From Verrucomicrobia bacterium TMED40 (GTDB taxonomy: Bacteria > Verrucomicrobiota > Verrucomicrobiia > Opitutales > Seribacteraceae): a stretch of DNA of 11,022 nucleotides. Under the pieces are notes generated by a model. The model saw only the letters and a program-made list of their open reading frames with translations. It had not been told where the DNA came from and searched no databases. How positions within the stretch are numbered: the first letter of the stretch is position 1; each line of letters starts with the position of its first letter. Shown one piece after another: positions 1 to 7,127 of the stretch. A program made the position numbers and the translations under genes. The stretch is from NCBI GenBank assembly GCA_002167605.1, contig NHCT01000061.1:14878-25899 (forward strand), given 5' to 3'.

Positions 1-305
1 ACCTCAGACGCATAAGATTGTCGATCGACGGTAATTCCTTCCAGTTCAAGGAGGTGAATCAATTGATCACCCGTAGGATCTTGCCCGAACCAGCCGAACA
101 CCTCAACCTTTGCTCCAAGTGCCGCGGCGTTAAGGGCAACATTCGCGGCACCTCCGGCAACGCTTTTTTCTTCGCCAACGGTAAGAACGGGGACCGGAGC
201 TTCGGGGGAGATACGACGCACATCGCCTTCAAGGTAACGATCCAGCATAACATCCCCAACCACTAAGACCCGAAGACTCTTGATTCTGGAGAGAAGTTCT
301 TTCAT
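1..305 (-). CDS. rfaE1: D-glycero-beta-D-manno-heptose-7-phosphate kinase (RfaE1/HldA or N-terminus of HldE), partial
   Basis: I translated this 5' fragment by hand from the ATG at 305-303; 101 codons are present and the rest lies beyond position 1. It opens with a Rossmann-like strand, LRVLVVGDVMLDRY (residues 11-24), then RRISPEAPVPVLTV (30-43) and the PfkB/ribokinase sugar-binding signature AGGAANVALNAAALGA (50-65), followed by GWFGQDPTGD. This order is characteristic of heptose-7-phosphate kinases, cytoplasmic enzymes that make heptose-1,7-bisphosphate for ADP-heptose used in lipopolysaccharide core. The cut end hides whether the protein is kinase only or fused to the adenylyltransferase (HldE). 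No clear Shine-Dalgarno precedes the ATG; an in-frame TTG lies directly before it. The start is only 9 bp from that of the divergent DUF192 gene. The family call is firm; kinase-only versus bifunctional is open. Confidence 0.9.
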   Translation of the reverse strand, partial: MKELLSRIKSLRVLVVGDVMLDRYLEGDVRRISPEAPVPVLTVGEEKSVAGGAANVALNAAALGAKVEVFGWFGQDPTGDQLIHLLELEGITVDRQSYASE

Positions 306-314
306 CAATGGTTT

Positions 315-854
315 ATGGACGGATTGAAAGTTTTAAGCGTATTGTCGATCAGTTTAACCCTAGCTATTTTTGGTTTTGGTTGCAAGGAAACGCAATCTCC
401 CGAGCTCGAGGCATTAAAGGATGTGTTTTTTGATCTTCAAGTTGGGGAAGTTACCATTCAAACGGAATTAGCAATTCTTCCAGAGGAAAGGCACAAAGGT
501 CTTATGCACAGGGATCGGTTGGAAGATGGTGAGGGAATGTTTTTCATTTTTGAAAACGCTGCTCCACAACGTTTTTGGATGAAAAATACGCGAATTCCAT
601 TGGATATCGGATATTTTTCGCCCGAGGGAATCTTACTGGAAATTCATGCGGCTAAACCTTTTGACCTAACCGGAGTCCCATCACGCTCAAAGAAGGTTCA
701 ATTCGTTTTGGAACTCAATCAAGGAGATTTTCGCAAATTGGGAATTCGAATAGGAGACCGCATCCAACTGCAGGAAATCACAAAAATGATTGTTCGGAGA
801 GGATTGCCTCCCGAAGATTACGGTTTGACCGCGGAGGAAGCTTTTTCGGAGTAG
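315..854 (+). CDS. DUF192 family protein, probably exported or membrane anchored
   Basis: This 179-residue protein carries a full DUF192 domain: GLM at 62-64, GMFFIF at 74-79, FWMKNT at 87-92, IPLDIGY at 94-100, and VLELNQGDFRKLGIRIGD at 131-148. The function of the family is not well established; members are small, often secreted beta-rich proteins. The N-terminus (residues 4-22) is a hydrophobic segment ending in GFG before Cys23, so it could be a signal peptide of a lipoprotein, but Phe at -2 and Gly at -3 make a poor lipobox. It is the only plus-strand gene here. Its start lies 9 bp from the divergent rfaE1 start and its last 37 bp overlap the 3' end of galE. No good Shine-Dalgarno is at the usual distance; GGAGAG at 288-293 is too far from the ATG at 315. 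Residues beyond about 155 lie outside the conserved domain. It has no obvious tie to polysaccharide synthesis. Confidence 0.9.
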   Translation: MDGLKVLSVLSISLTLAIFGFGCKETQSPELEALKDVFFDLQVGEVTIQTELAILPEERHKGLMHRDRLEDGEGMFFIFENAAPQRFWMKNTRIPLDIGYFSPEGILLEIHAAKPFDLTGVPSRSKKVQFVLELNQGDFRKLGIRIGDRIQLQEITKMIVRRGLPPEDYGLTAEEAFSE

Positions 855-1861
855 CCATCAGGGTTTGCACTCTGCCAACGCCAAGCATCGGCTAGCATTT
901 CCTCCAAGGTATGCCGAGCCTTCCAATTCAACAATTTTTCTGCATAAGCAGGATCTGCCCACGCTTCCGTAACATCGCCTTGTCTTCGAGCCACCACTTC
1001 GTAGGGAATTTTGATTCCGTTAGCCCGTTCGAATGCGGAAATGACTTCCAGAACCGAAGATCCTTTACCCGTACCTAGGTTGCAGATGAAGCCCGCCTTG
1101 TCCCTTACCAAAGTCTTTAAAGCATATAAATGAGCTTCAGCCAAATCGACTACATGAAGATAGTCTCGTATTGCAGTTCCGTCTTTGGTTGGATAATCGT
1201 CGCCGAAAACTCTAAGTTTTTCTAATTTTCCAGTAGCTACTTGGCAAACGAATGGAACCAAGTTATCAGGCACTCCTGTGGGATCCTCCCCTATCTTGCC
1301 ACTTGGATGAGCACCAACTGGATTGAAATATCGCAAGATGGCGGCGTGGAAATCAGAGTTGGCGTTGCTATGGTCACGAATGATTTCCTCCATCATGTAT
1401 TTTGTCCGACCATAGGGACTGGAAACTTGACCGGTTGGGAAATCTTCGGAAATCGGCACTTTTTCAGGCTCCCCGTAAACGGTGCAGGAAGAGCTAAAAA
1501 CTAGGTTTCGCACCTTCGCGGACTGCATTTCCTCGAGCAAAGCAATTGAACCCGAAACATTATTTCGATAATAGCTCAGTGGTTGGGATGTTGATTCTCC
1601 TACGGCTTTTAAGGCAGCAAAATGAATCACTGCCGAGATTTCGGGATGAAATAAGAAAACCTCTTTAAGAAAAGATCGGTTCGTCAAATCCCCTTCGCAA
1701 AGGAAAATTTGCTTACTCGTCAATTTCTCGACTCGGTCCAAGGAATGGGGAGAGGAATTTGAAAAATTGTCGATCACCACAATGTCGTAGCCTGCCTCCA
1801 ATAAACAAAGTACCGTATGACTGCCGATGTAGCCTGCTCCTCCGGTGACAAGAATTTTCAT
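818..1861 (-). CDS. galE: UDP-glucose/UDP-GlcNAc 4-epimerase (GalE type)
   Basis: This 347-residue protein is an extended short-chain dehydrogenase/reductase with the GalE order of motifs: NAD-binding GGAGYIG (7-13), SSSCTVYG (123-130) with the catalytic Ser/Thr region, Y150-x3-K154 in SPYGRTK, and RYFNPVGAHP (177-186). It interconverts UDP-Glc and UDP-Gal in the cytoplasm. The residue aligned with E. coli Tyr299 is Ala300 (RQGDVTEAWAD), a small gate residue, so UDP-GlcNAc/UDP-GalNAc is a likely second substrate pair. The start is ATG, without a strong Shine-Dalgarno, 76 bp after the dehydratase gene. It is the last gene of the polysaccharide block. The usual GalE end is reached near residue 337; the tail SEKASSAVKP is extra and is encoded where the gene overlaps the convergent DUF192 gene. 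The GalE assignment is very firm; the dual specificity is inferred. Confidence 0.96.
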   Translation of the reverse strand: MKILVTGGAGYIGSHTVLCLLEAGYDIVVIDNFSNSSPHSLDRVEKLTSKQIFLCEGDLTNRSFLKEVFLFHPEISAVIHFAALKAVGESTSQPLSYYRNNVSGSIALLEEMQSAKVRNLVFSSSCTVYGEPEKVPISEDFPTGQVSSPYGRTKYMMEEIIRDHSNANSDFHAAILRYFNPVGAHPSGKIGEDPTGVPDNLVPFVCQVATGKLEKLRVFGDDYPTKDGTAIRDYLHVVDLAEAHLYALKTLVRDKAGFICNLGTGKGSSVLEVISAFERANGIKIPYEVVARRQGDVTEAWADPAYAEKLLNWKARHTLEEMLADAWRWQSANPDGYSEKASSAVKP

Positions 1862-1937
1862 GCTTTTTAACTTACTGATTTAGTCTTTCGCGTGGTTTGC
1901 TTACTCTTTTATACCTAAAGGAAATAAGGGCATTCGA

Positions 1938-3809
1938 TTACGCACTGCACTGGTCCTCCTGCATCATATGCCATAATAGGGTTTTGACATCCTCATCTTG
2001 GCGGTTCAGACCTAGTTCTTCCAAAGTTTTAAGATTGTCTTCGAAAGCATCGCCCCCAGGAACATCCCCGGTCTTTCTGAGCAACTTGATTTTCTTGATG
2101 TTCGTAGGAAGAAGATCTTCTCCGTACGTAATCAACTCCTCATGAATTTTCTCGCCCGGTCGAGCCCCTATGATTTCGATCTTAATATCTTCATCCACCA
2201 CCATGCCCGACAATTCTATCATATTTCGAGCGAGATCAATGATTTTGACCGGATTCCCCATGTCTAGGACATACACATCATTGGACTCAGCGATCGCACT
2301 TGTCTGCAGAACCAACTCGACCGCTTCGGGAATGGTCATAAAAAATCGCGTCATTTCCGGATCAGTTACGCGAACAGGGCCGCCTTTTGAAATTTGTTTC
2401 TCAAAAATTGGGATCACACTTCCGTTACTACCCAAAACATTTCCAAACCGAACCGAAGCGAATTGAGTATTCGGGGAATGTTGACGAGCCACCACCAATT
2501 CGCAAAGTCGCTTGGTCGCCCCCATCACATTCGTAGGGCGAACCGCCTTATCGGTGGAAATCAAAACGAACTTCTCCACCTTGTGGGCAACTGCCGCTTC
2601 CACCACATTCCGGGTTCCCATAACATTAGTACAAACGGCATTGGATGGATGCTGCTCCATCAAGGAAACATGCTTGTATGCTGCCGCATGAAAGACGCAA
2701 TGCGGCCGATTCTCTGAAAAAGTTTTTTCAAGGTCCCCTTGATTGCGAACATTAACGATATTAGCCACTGATTCAATTTTGGGAAACCGCTCATGCAATT
2801 CAAAATCGGTCTCGAAAAGTGCACTCTCTGCAAAATCGACTAAGATGATCTTCTCGGGACAAAAGGAGGCGACCTGACGAGCAATCTCGGAGCCAATCGA
2901 ACCACCTGCTCCGGTTATCATTACGCTTTTTCCTTTAAGTAAACCTTCAACCAATCCTCGATCGAGTTTGACAGGATCCCGACCAAGTAAATCTTCAACC
3001 TTTACTTTCCTAATGGGCTCGATTTCCAAATCACCGGACATATAGGTTTTCATAGGAGGCATGATATGAAAACCAATGTTTTGGCCGGAACAGCTCTCCA
3101 CAACCTCACGGATAAATTTTTTGCTAACTGATGAAATCGCAATCAGCACCTCTGAGACCTGATACTCCTGAACCATGGCTGGAAGATCAGAAACTTTCCC
3201 TAGAATTTGAAACCCATGCATCAGTTTACCTTGCTTATTAGGGTCATCATCCAAGAAACCCAGAACTTGGTAACCGCTCAGATCTCCCTTCGTCAATGAA
3301 CGTAAAGCGGTCTCACCGGCATCCCCTGCCCCTATGATCAAAGTTGGCTTACCTGAATTTCTCCGAATGGAAGGTCGTAACGATTCCCTGAATAGTCTTG
3401 ATGCAAATCTTATTCCTCCGAAGAACACAACCGAAAGAATAAAGTCTACGATGTGAACCGAACGCGGAAATCCATGACCATAAAAAATAACCACGATTAA
3501 AATGAGCAGGACAGAACTCACCGCACAGGCTTTTGCGATGGTCATTAAATCGGAAATGCCTGCGTATCGCCACAAACCTCGATTGGCATCAAAATACTGC
3601 AGAGCAATCAATTTCAAAATGATTGCGAGTGGGCAAATAATCGTAAATCCCAACATATGATGATCAGGAATTTGCGACCGGTCGAAATCAAAGCGCAAGA
3701 GAAAGGCGGTCGAGAAAGCAGCAGCGGCAAGCACAACATGCAATGCGAAAACGATCACCCTTCGAAATGGCATAAGCTTTTTTCCCGAATCCCGCATCTT
3801 TTGCTTCAT
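1938..3809 (-). CDS. Membrane-anchored nucleotide-sugar 4,6-dehydratase (WbpM/PglF/CapD type)
   Basis: About 623 residues from the ATG at 3809. The N-terminal third has hydrophobic membrane segments, including one ending in FLLRFD, a usual mark of this family. A first nucleotide-binding fold follows with IIGAGDAGE (about 158-166), then the catalytic SDR domain with TGAGGSIGSE (299-308), HAAAYKHV, STDKA (418-422) and NVMGATK (427-433). Met429 sits where smaller relatives such as FlaA1 have the catalytic Tyr of YxxxK; this Met is normal for the large WbpM/PglF class. The reaction is UDP-GlcNAc to UDP-4-keto-6-deoxy-GlcNAc, the entry to QuiNAc, FucNAc or bacillosamine. It follows the initiating transferase and the reductase genes, as wbpV-wbpL-wbpM do in some Pseudomonas O-antigen loci. 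The start is unsure: TTG 3830, ATG 3809, ATG 3797 and ATG 3773 are all in frame; only the last has a GGGA-like site, 9 nt upstream. Confidence 0.93.
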   Translation of the reverse strand: MKQKMRDSGKKLMPFRRVIVFALHVVLAAAAFSTAFLLRFDFDRSQIPDHHMLGFTIICPLAIILKLIALQYFDANRGLWRYAGISDLMTIAKACAVSSVLLILIVVIFYGHGFPRSVHIVDFILSVVFFGGIRFASRLFRESLRPSIRRNSGKPTLIIGAGDAGETALRSLTKGDLSGYQVLGFLDDDPNKQGKLMHGFQILGKVSDLPAMVQEYQVSEVLIAISSVSKKFIREVVESCSGQNIGFHIMPPMKTYMSGDLEIEPIRKVKVEDLLGRDPVKLDRGLVEGLLKGKSVMITGAGGSIGSEIARQVASFCPEKIILVDFAESALFETDFELHERFPKIESVANIVNVRNQGDLEKTFSENRPHCVFHAAAYKHVSLMEQHPSNAVCTNVMGTRNVVEAAVAHKVEKFVLISTDKAVRPTNVMGATKRLCELVVARQHSPNTQFASVRFGNVLGSNGSVIPIFEKQISKGGPVRVTDPEMTRFFMTIPEAVELVLQTSAIAESNDVYVLDMGNPVKIIDLARNMIELSGMVVDEDIKIEIIGARPGEKIHEELITYGEDLLPTNIKKIKLLRKTGDVPGGDAFEDNLKTLEELGLNRQDEDVKTLLWHMMQEDQCSA

Positions 3810-3888
3810 AAAACTAGGCAAAGGATACAATTCTGTTTATCACAAGCAAGACTCCCCTCTCCATAATTCACAAGCCAAAATAACTTCA

Positions 3889-4914
3889 TCAATAATTCTT
3901 TAGTGGGCTTTCTTCGATCCCCGCCTTATAGAAAATGGATAAACCAACCAATGGAAGACAGGCAAGGATGAAGAGATAAATTTCTAGTTCTGCATTCGAA
4001 GACGCCACCCAAGCCAACGGAACCAACCAAAAAAGATTAATCAAAGCAAAAGCCTTACAAATTCGATTGGGTGGATGGCCCACGCGATTTGCCTTTTGGT
4101 AGGCATGTGTCTTGTGAGGTTCATGGGGTTTCTGGCCTTTGATCAAGCGAGCCAGTAAAGTGTAGGTGGCGTCCACATAAAACGAGCCCATCAAAATTAG
4201 ACCCACAGTGAGAGAGAAGGTTCCTCTTGAAACTGCCGCAAGTATAAGTCCGGCAAACATGATGCCTAGGTAAGTACTACCTACATCCCCAGAGAAAATG
4301 CTTGCAGGCATCCAATTCCAACGGAGAAATCCACAGCAAGCACAAGCAATGACGATGAAGGCAAAACAAAGAAGCGAATCCCCATGCAAGTAACTAAGCA
4401 GTGCTCCGCCCAAAGATACTGTGATTCCTTGAATCGAAGAAAGACCGTCGATGCCATCCATGAAATTGTAGAGATTGATTGACCACATTACGAATAAGGG
4501 CAATACAACCCAGCATGCCCATTCTGGAATAACCATCGTTTGAAAGGAAACTTCGGTGAATGGGAAGAAGGCACATAATAGCGTAAGAGTGGCGACAAAC
4601 TGAAGGGATAACCTCGTTTGTGGAGAAAGTGAAATTTGGTCGTCTCTCCATCCCGTACCAGCAACGATAAAGCATGAGAAATAAAGGCAAATGAGCCACA
4701 GACTGTTCAATTCATAAAGAAATAGGACTGAATGACCAATGGAGATGCCAGTAACGAATGCCAAACCTCCTCCTCGGGGAGTTGGGGTAATATGACTGCT
4801 TCTTGGACTTGGCGTATCCATGATACCTTGGCGCAAAGCGATCGAACGAACCCACTTTGTAGCGAAAAGTACGAAGAGAAATATAAGAAATAACCAAGCT
4901 ACAATGAATGGCAT
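3889..4914 (-). CDS. Undecaprenyl-phosphate sugar-1-phosphate transferase (WbpL/WecA-like, MraY family)
   Basis: This polytopic membrane protein has 341 residues from ATG 4914. Family motifs in order are RSSHITPTPRGGG (38-50), the Asp pair GWRDD (88-92), NFMDGIDGL (150-158), SGDVGS (208-213) and HKTHAYQ (267-273). These match polyprenyl-phosphate HexNAc-1-phosphate transferases, which use Mg2+ to move a sugar phosphate from a UDP-sugar to undecaprenyl phosphate on the inner face of the inner membrane, starting an O-antigen repeat. Beside a 4,6-dehydratase and a WbpV-like reductase, QuiNAc-1-P or FucNAc-1-P is the likely substrate. The longer reading from TTG 4962 would overlap the upstream gene by 22 bp and add 16 charged residues; I prefer ATG 4914 because relatives begin directly with the first membrane helix, although it lacks a clear Shine-Dalgarno. 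WecA-type GlcNAc specificity remains possible. Confidence 0.93.
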   Translation of the reverse strand: MPFIVAWLFLIFLFVLFATKWVRSIALRQGIMDTPSPRSSHITPTPRGGGLAFVTGISIGHSVLFLYELNSLWLICLYFSCFIVAGTGWRDDQISLSPQTRLSLQFVATLTLLCAFFPFTEVSFQTMVIPEWACWVVLPLFVMWSINLYNFMDGIDGLSSIQGITVSLGGALLSYLHGDSLLCFAFIVIACACCGFLRWNWMPASIFSGDVGSTYLGIMFAGLILAAVSRGTFSLTVGLILMGSFYVDATYTLLARLIKGQKPHEPHKTHAYQKANRVGHPPNRICKAFALINLFWLVPLAWVASSNAELEIYLFILACLPLVGLSIFYKAGIEESPLKNY

Positions 4915-4940
4915 TGTTTCGAGTCTAGAGATCAATTCCT

Positions 4941-5894
4941 TCAAGATTCGCTCATCACCCAATCCATTCTCTTCAAAACTGAACTACAAGACCAATTCAA
5001 ACGGTCACGAGCGAGAGAATCATCGAAGGTCAGACTCTGCGTCATCTTACTCAATCTTTGTGAATTGAGAGGCATGGGCTTATTAGTAAGAAGTTGAATG
5101 AAATCACAAATTCTCGCCAAGGAAAAGGCAAGAGGCATTGGTAGATTGAAAGGATTCGATCGGCCCTCTCTTAGGCTAACTGCCTCTTCAATATCACGAA
5201 GTCGAGGGTTTTCTCCATCTGTCAAGTGGTAAACTCCTCCTTCCTTTAAAACGGTTGGTAAAAACTGAGCCAACTCATCGGCCGCTACCATACTTCTTCT
5301 TGCAAAGCCTCCACCAATCCTAAGGTATTTCCCGGTCTTCAGGCCATTGATTAAAGCACCTAGGTTCCCGGGCGGGTTGGGACCGGCAAGCAGCGGTGCA
5401 CGGACAATCGAATACTTAACTTTTTTTTCTTTGGCCCATCGAATAAGGGCATCTTCAGCCAGTTTTTTGCTTTTACCATAAGGATCTTCTGCTTTCCGGG
5501 GATGATTTTCGCAAATACCCTCTCCTTTATCCAAGCCATAGACAGCGACCGAACTCAAAAAAAGAATACCCGTCTTTGGCAACTTGCTCTTCTCCAGGGC
5601 CACCAATAATCGCTTGGTGCCCTCATGATTAACAGAATTAAATAATTCCTTCTCCTTTCGATTCCTTGGAACCTGATGAGCAAGGCCCGCAAGATGATAC
5701 ACCTCATCAAACTTGAGACCGCTTAAGTCCGGAGCATCCTTGGACAAGTCCACTTCAATTGATTTTGGTTCATCTGAACCACGGACTCCAAGACTGTAAA
5801 CTTCCTTTCCGCTTCGGCGTAGGAAAGCCACTAGATTCTTTCCAAGAAATCCTCGTGCCCCGGTCACTAAACAGCTGGTTTTGTCTGCACTCAA
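4941..5894 (-). CDS. NAD-dependent epimerase/reductase, WbpV-like (probable 4-keto-6-deoxy-HexNAc reductase)
   Basis: This 317-residue extended SDR protein has the nucleotide-binding motif TGARGFLG (11-18), HLAGLAHQV (67-75), a catalytic Ser in LSSVAVYG (113-120) and Y139-x3-K143 in DPYGKSK. Length and motif spacing fit the group containing WbpV and rhizobial QuiNAc C4-reductases, which reduce UDP-4-keto-6-deoxy-GlcNAc to UDP-QuiNAc or an isomer. The catalytic core looks intact. Its position between a glycosyltransferase and the initiating transferase/dehydratase pair supports this role. The start codon is TTG at 5894, in TTGA shared with the stop of the upstream gene (4-bp overlap), with an excellent GGAGGAG site 8 nt before it. 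A plain NDP-sugar 4-epimerase is the alternative, since SDR sequence alone does not give the product. Confidence 0.9.
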   Translation of the reverse strand: MSADKTSCLVTGARGFLGKNLVAFLRRSGKEVYSLGVRGSDEPKSIEVDLSKDAPDLSGLKFDEVYHLAGLAHQVPRNRKEKELFNSVNHEGTKRLLVALEKSKLPKTGILFLSSVAVYGLDKGEGICENHPRKAEDPYGKSKKLAEDALIRWAKEKKVKYSIVRAPLLAGPNPPGNLGALINGLKTGKYLRIGGGFARRSMVAADELAQFLPTVLKEGGVYHLTDGENPRLRDIEEAVSLREGRSNPFNLPMPLAFSLARICDFIQLLTNKPMPLNSQRLSKMTQSLTFDDSLARDRLNWSCSSVLKRMDWVMSES

Positions 5895-7096
5895 TGCGTC
5901 AACTCCTCCAACAGACCGAGGTATTTTTGCGAAAGTAAGTCTCGGTCGAAATATTTTTTTCCCACTCTCAAAGAATTTCTCGACATTGCCTGCCTTTGTT
6001 CTGGATTATGAGCAAAGAATTGAATCGTTCGGGCCAAGCTATCCGGATCTTGCGGGTCGGTGGTAGTTCCACAATTTTCTTCTTCAAGTAGTTCCCGAAT
6101 CCACCCCTGAGTGGTTTGGATCACAGGAACACCTGCGGCAAATGCATCGAAAAGTTTGTTGGGGGAAACAGTATCGAAAACTTTGATATTTTTTAGAACG
6201 ACTAGAACGGCATCACAATGATTGATCCATGTCGCGAGTTCCTCCTTAGGAATGGGAGGCAGAAATTCCAGCAGACCAAGTAATTGTTCTTGCTCGGCCT
6301 TTTTTTCAAGATTTCTCTTTTCCTTCCCGTCTCCGATTAAGTAAATAAAAATATCCTCCTCACCCCAGTCTTTGAGCTTGCGGGCTGCCGCCAGAATTTG
6401 GTCGCAATTGTTGGCGAGACCCATGGTGCCCGAGTAAACAAAATTCGTCTTTTCGTTGGCACGAATTTGCGGGGGAGGCCCAAGTGATTTCAGCTGATCA
6501 AATAGCTTGCAATCCGACGCATTAGGAATCGATTCGACTCTCACCGGTTGATAAGACTTGTTGATCCATTCTTTCATTGAAGCAGACAAGGCTACGGTGC
6601 AATCTGCTGAACGGTAACACAGAGCCTCAAAGGCCCGGATCAAGGTCAGGGCGGTAGAGTTTTTAATCAAGCCCAACTCCTCGAGACCTTCACTGAACAG
6701 ATCTCGTACCTCAAAAACGAATTTATGTTTTCTTGCCCATTTTGAAAGAAGTCCAGCAAAAGCCACGGACAAAGGCCCGGATGAGGCAATCACAACGTCA
6801 CAAGAATTGAAGATGGAAAAAATGCCGGCAAATAAGGAGTAACCAAGAAAGGTAATTCCTCTCCTAATTTTCCCATGCTTATTGGACAACTTGAGATTAA
6901 GTACGACAAGATTGATGCCTTCCATTTTTTCACGATGAATCAACCCCGATGGATTAAGATCCGATTTGTCGTACAAGCTCGTCACCACCGTAACTTCATG
7001 ACCTGCCTGAACCCATCGCTTGGATAACTCATAGGCCCTCGTTCCCCATGAACCTTTGGATGTAGAGAAGTATTGATAGAAATAAATGATCCTCAC
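5891..7096 (-). CDS. Glycosyltransferase family 4 protein, WbuB-like
   Basis: This 401-residue protein has a GT-B fold pattern. The N-terminal domain starts RIIYFYQYF and has GTRAYELSKRW (18-28) and FEVRDLFSEG (128-137). The C-terminal donor domain has IPNASD (190-195), VYSGTMG (220-226), LIGDGKEK (253-260) and SPNKLFDAFAAGVPV (311-325). This layout matches the GT4 WbuB-like subfamily, named after an enzyme proposed to transfer L-FucNAc in E. coli O26. Such enzymes act on the lipid-linked repeat unit at the cytoplasmic membrane face. Donor and acceptor cannot be read from sequence, and no L-FucNAc synthesis genes are in the window. The start is GTG 7096: a TAA stands directly before it, so nothing upstream is possible, and the family start MxIxYFxQYF fits. 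No Shine-Dalgarno is evident. It ends in a 4-bp overlap with the next gene. Confidence 0.93.
   Translation of the reverse strand: MRIIYFYQYFSTSKGSWGTRAYELSKRWVQAGHEVTVVTSLYDKSDLNPSGLIHREKMEGINLVVLNLKLSNKHGKIRRGITFLGYSLFAGIFSIFNSCDVVIASSGPLSVAFAGLLSKWARKHKFVFEVRDLFSEGLEELGLIKNSTALTLIRAFEALCYRSADCTVALSASMKEWINKSYQPVRVESIPNASDCKLFDQLKSLGPPPQIRANEKTNFVYSGTMGLANNCDQILAAARKLKDWGEEDIFIYLIGDGKEKRNLEKKAEQEQLLGLLEFLPPIPKEELATWINHCDAVLVVLKNIKVFDTVSPNKLFDAFAAGVPVIQTTQGWIRELLEEENCGTTTDPQDPDSLARTIQFFAHNPEQRQAMSRNSLRVGKKYFDRDLLSQKYLGLLEELTH
5903..5909 (-). promoter_or_regulatory. Strong ribosome binding site for the TTG start at 5894
   Basis: The minus strand reads GGAGGAG, 8 nt before TTG 5894-5892. It lies inside the last codons of the upstream glycosyltransferase gene. 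This near-perfect Shine-Dalgarno supports the TTG start of the WbpV-like gene despite the rare codon. It also suggests that its translation need not depend only on coupling through the 4-bp TTGA overlap. Confidence 0.8.
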
Positions 7097-7127
7097 TTAA
7101 ACGGTTTTATATATAGAAGTTTTCAGA

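Noticed and set aside
18..266. 82-codon plus-strand open frame at the left edge
   Set aside because: It is antisense to rfaE1, whose minus-strand translation shows clear heptose kinase motifs.
308..310. Alternative ATG for the DUF192 gene, 14 nt after GGAGAG
   Set aside because: It is out of frame with the DUF192 domain and runs to a stop after about 40 codons.
1908..1913. TATAAA on the minus strand as a -10 box for galE
   Set aside because: The hexamer 17 bp upstream is CGAATG, with little resemblance to a -35 box, so I do not call a promoter.
2394..2717. 107-codon plus-strand open frame within the dehydratase gene
   Set aside because: It lies opposite the conserved SDR domain of the dehydratase and shows no protein family features.
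6650..6657. GGCGGTAG, the core of the ops/JUMPstart element recruited by RfaH in polysaccharide operons
   Set aside because: It is on the plus strand, opposite to operon transcription, and inside the GT4 coding sequence rather than in a leader; a chance match.
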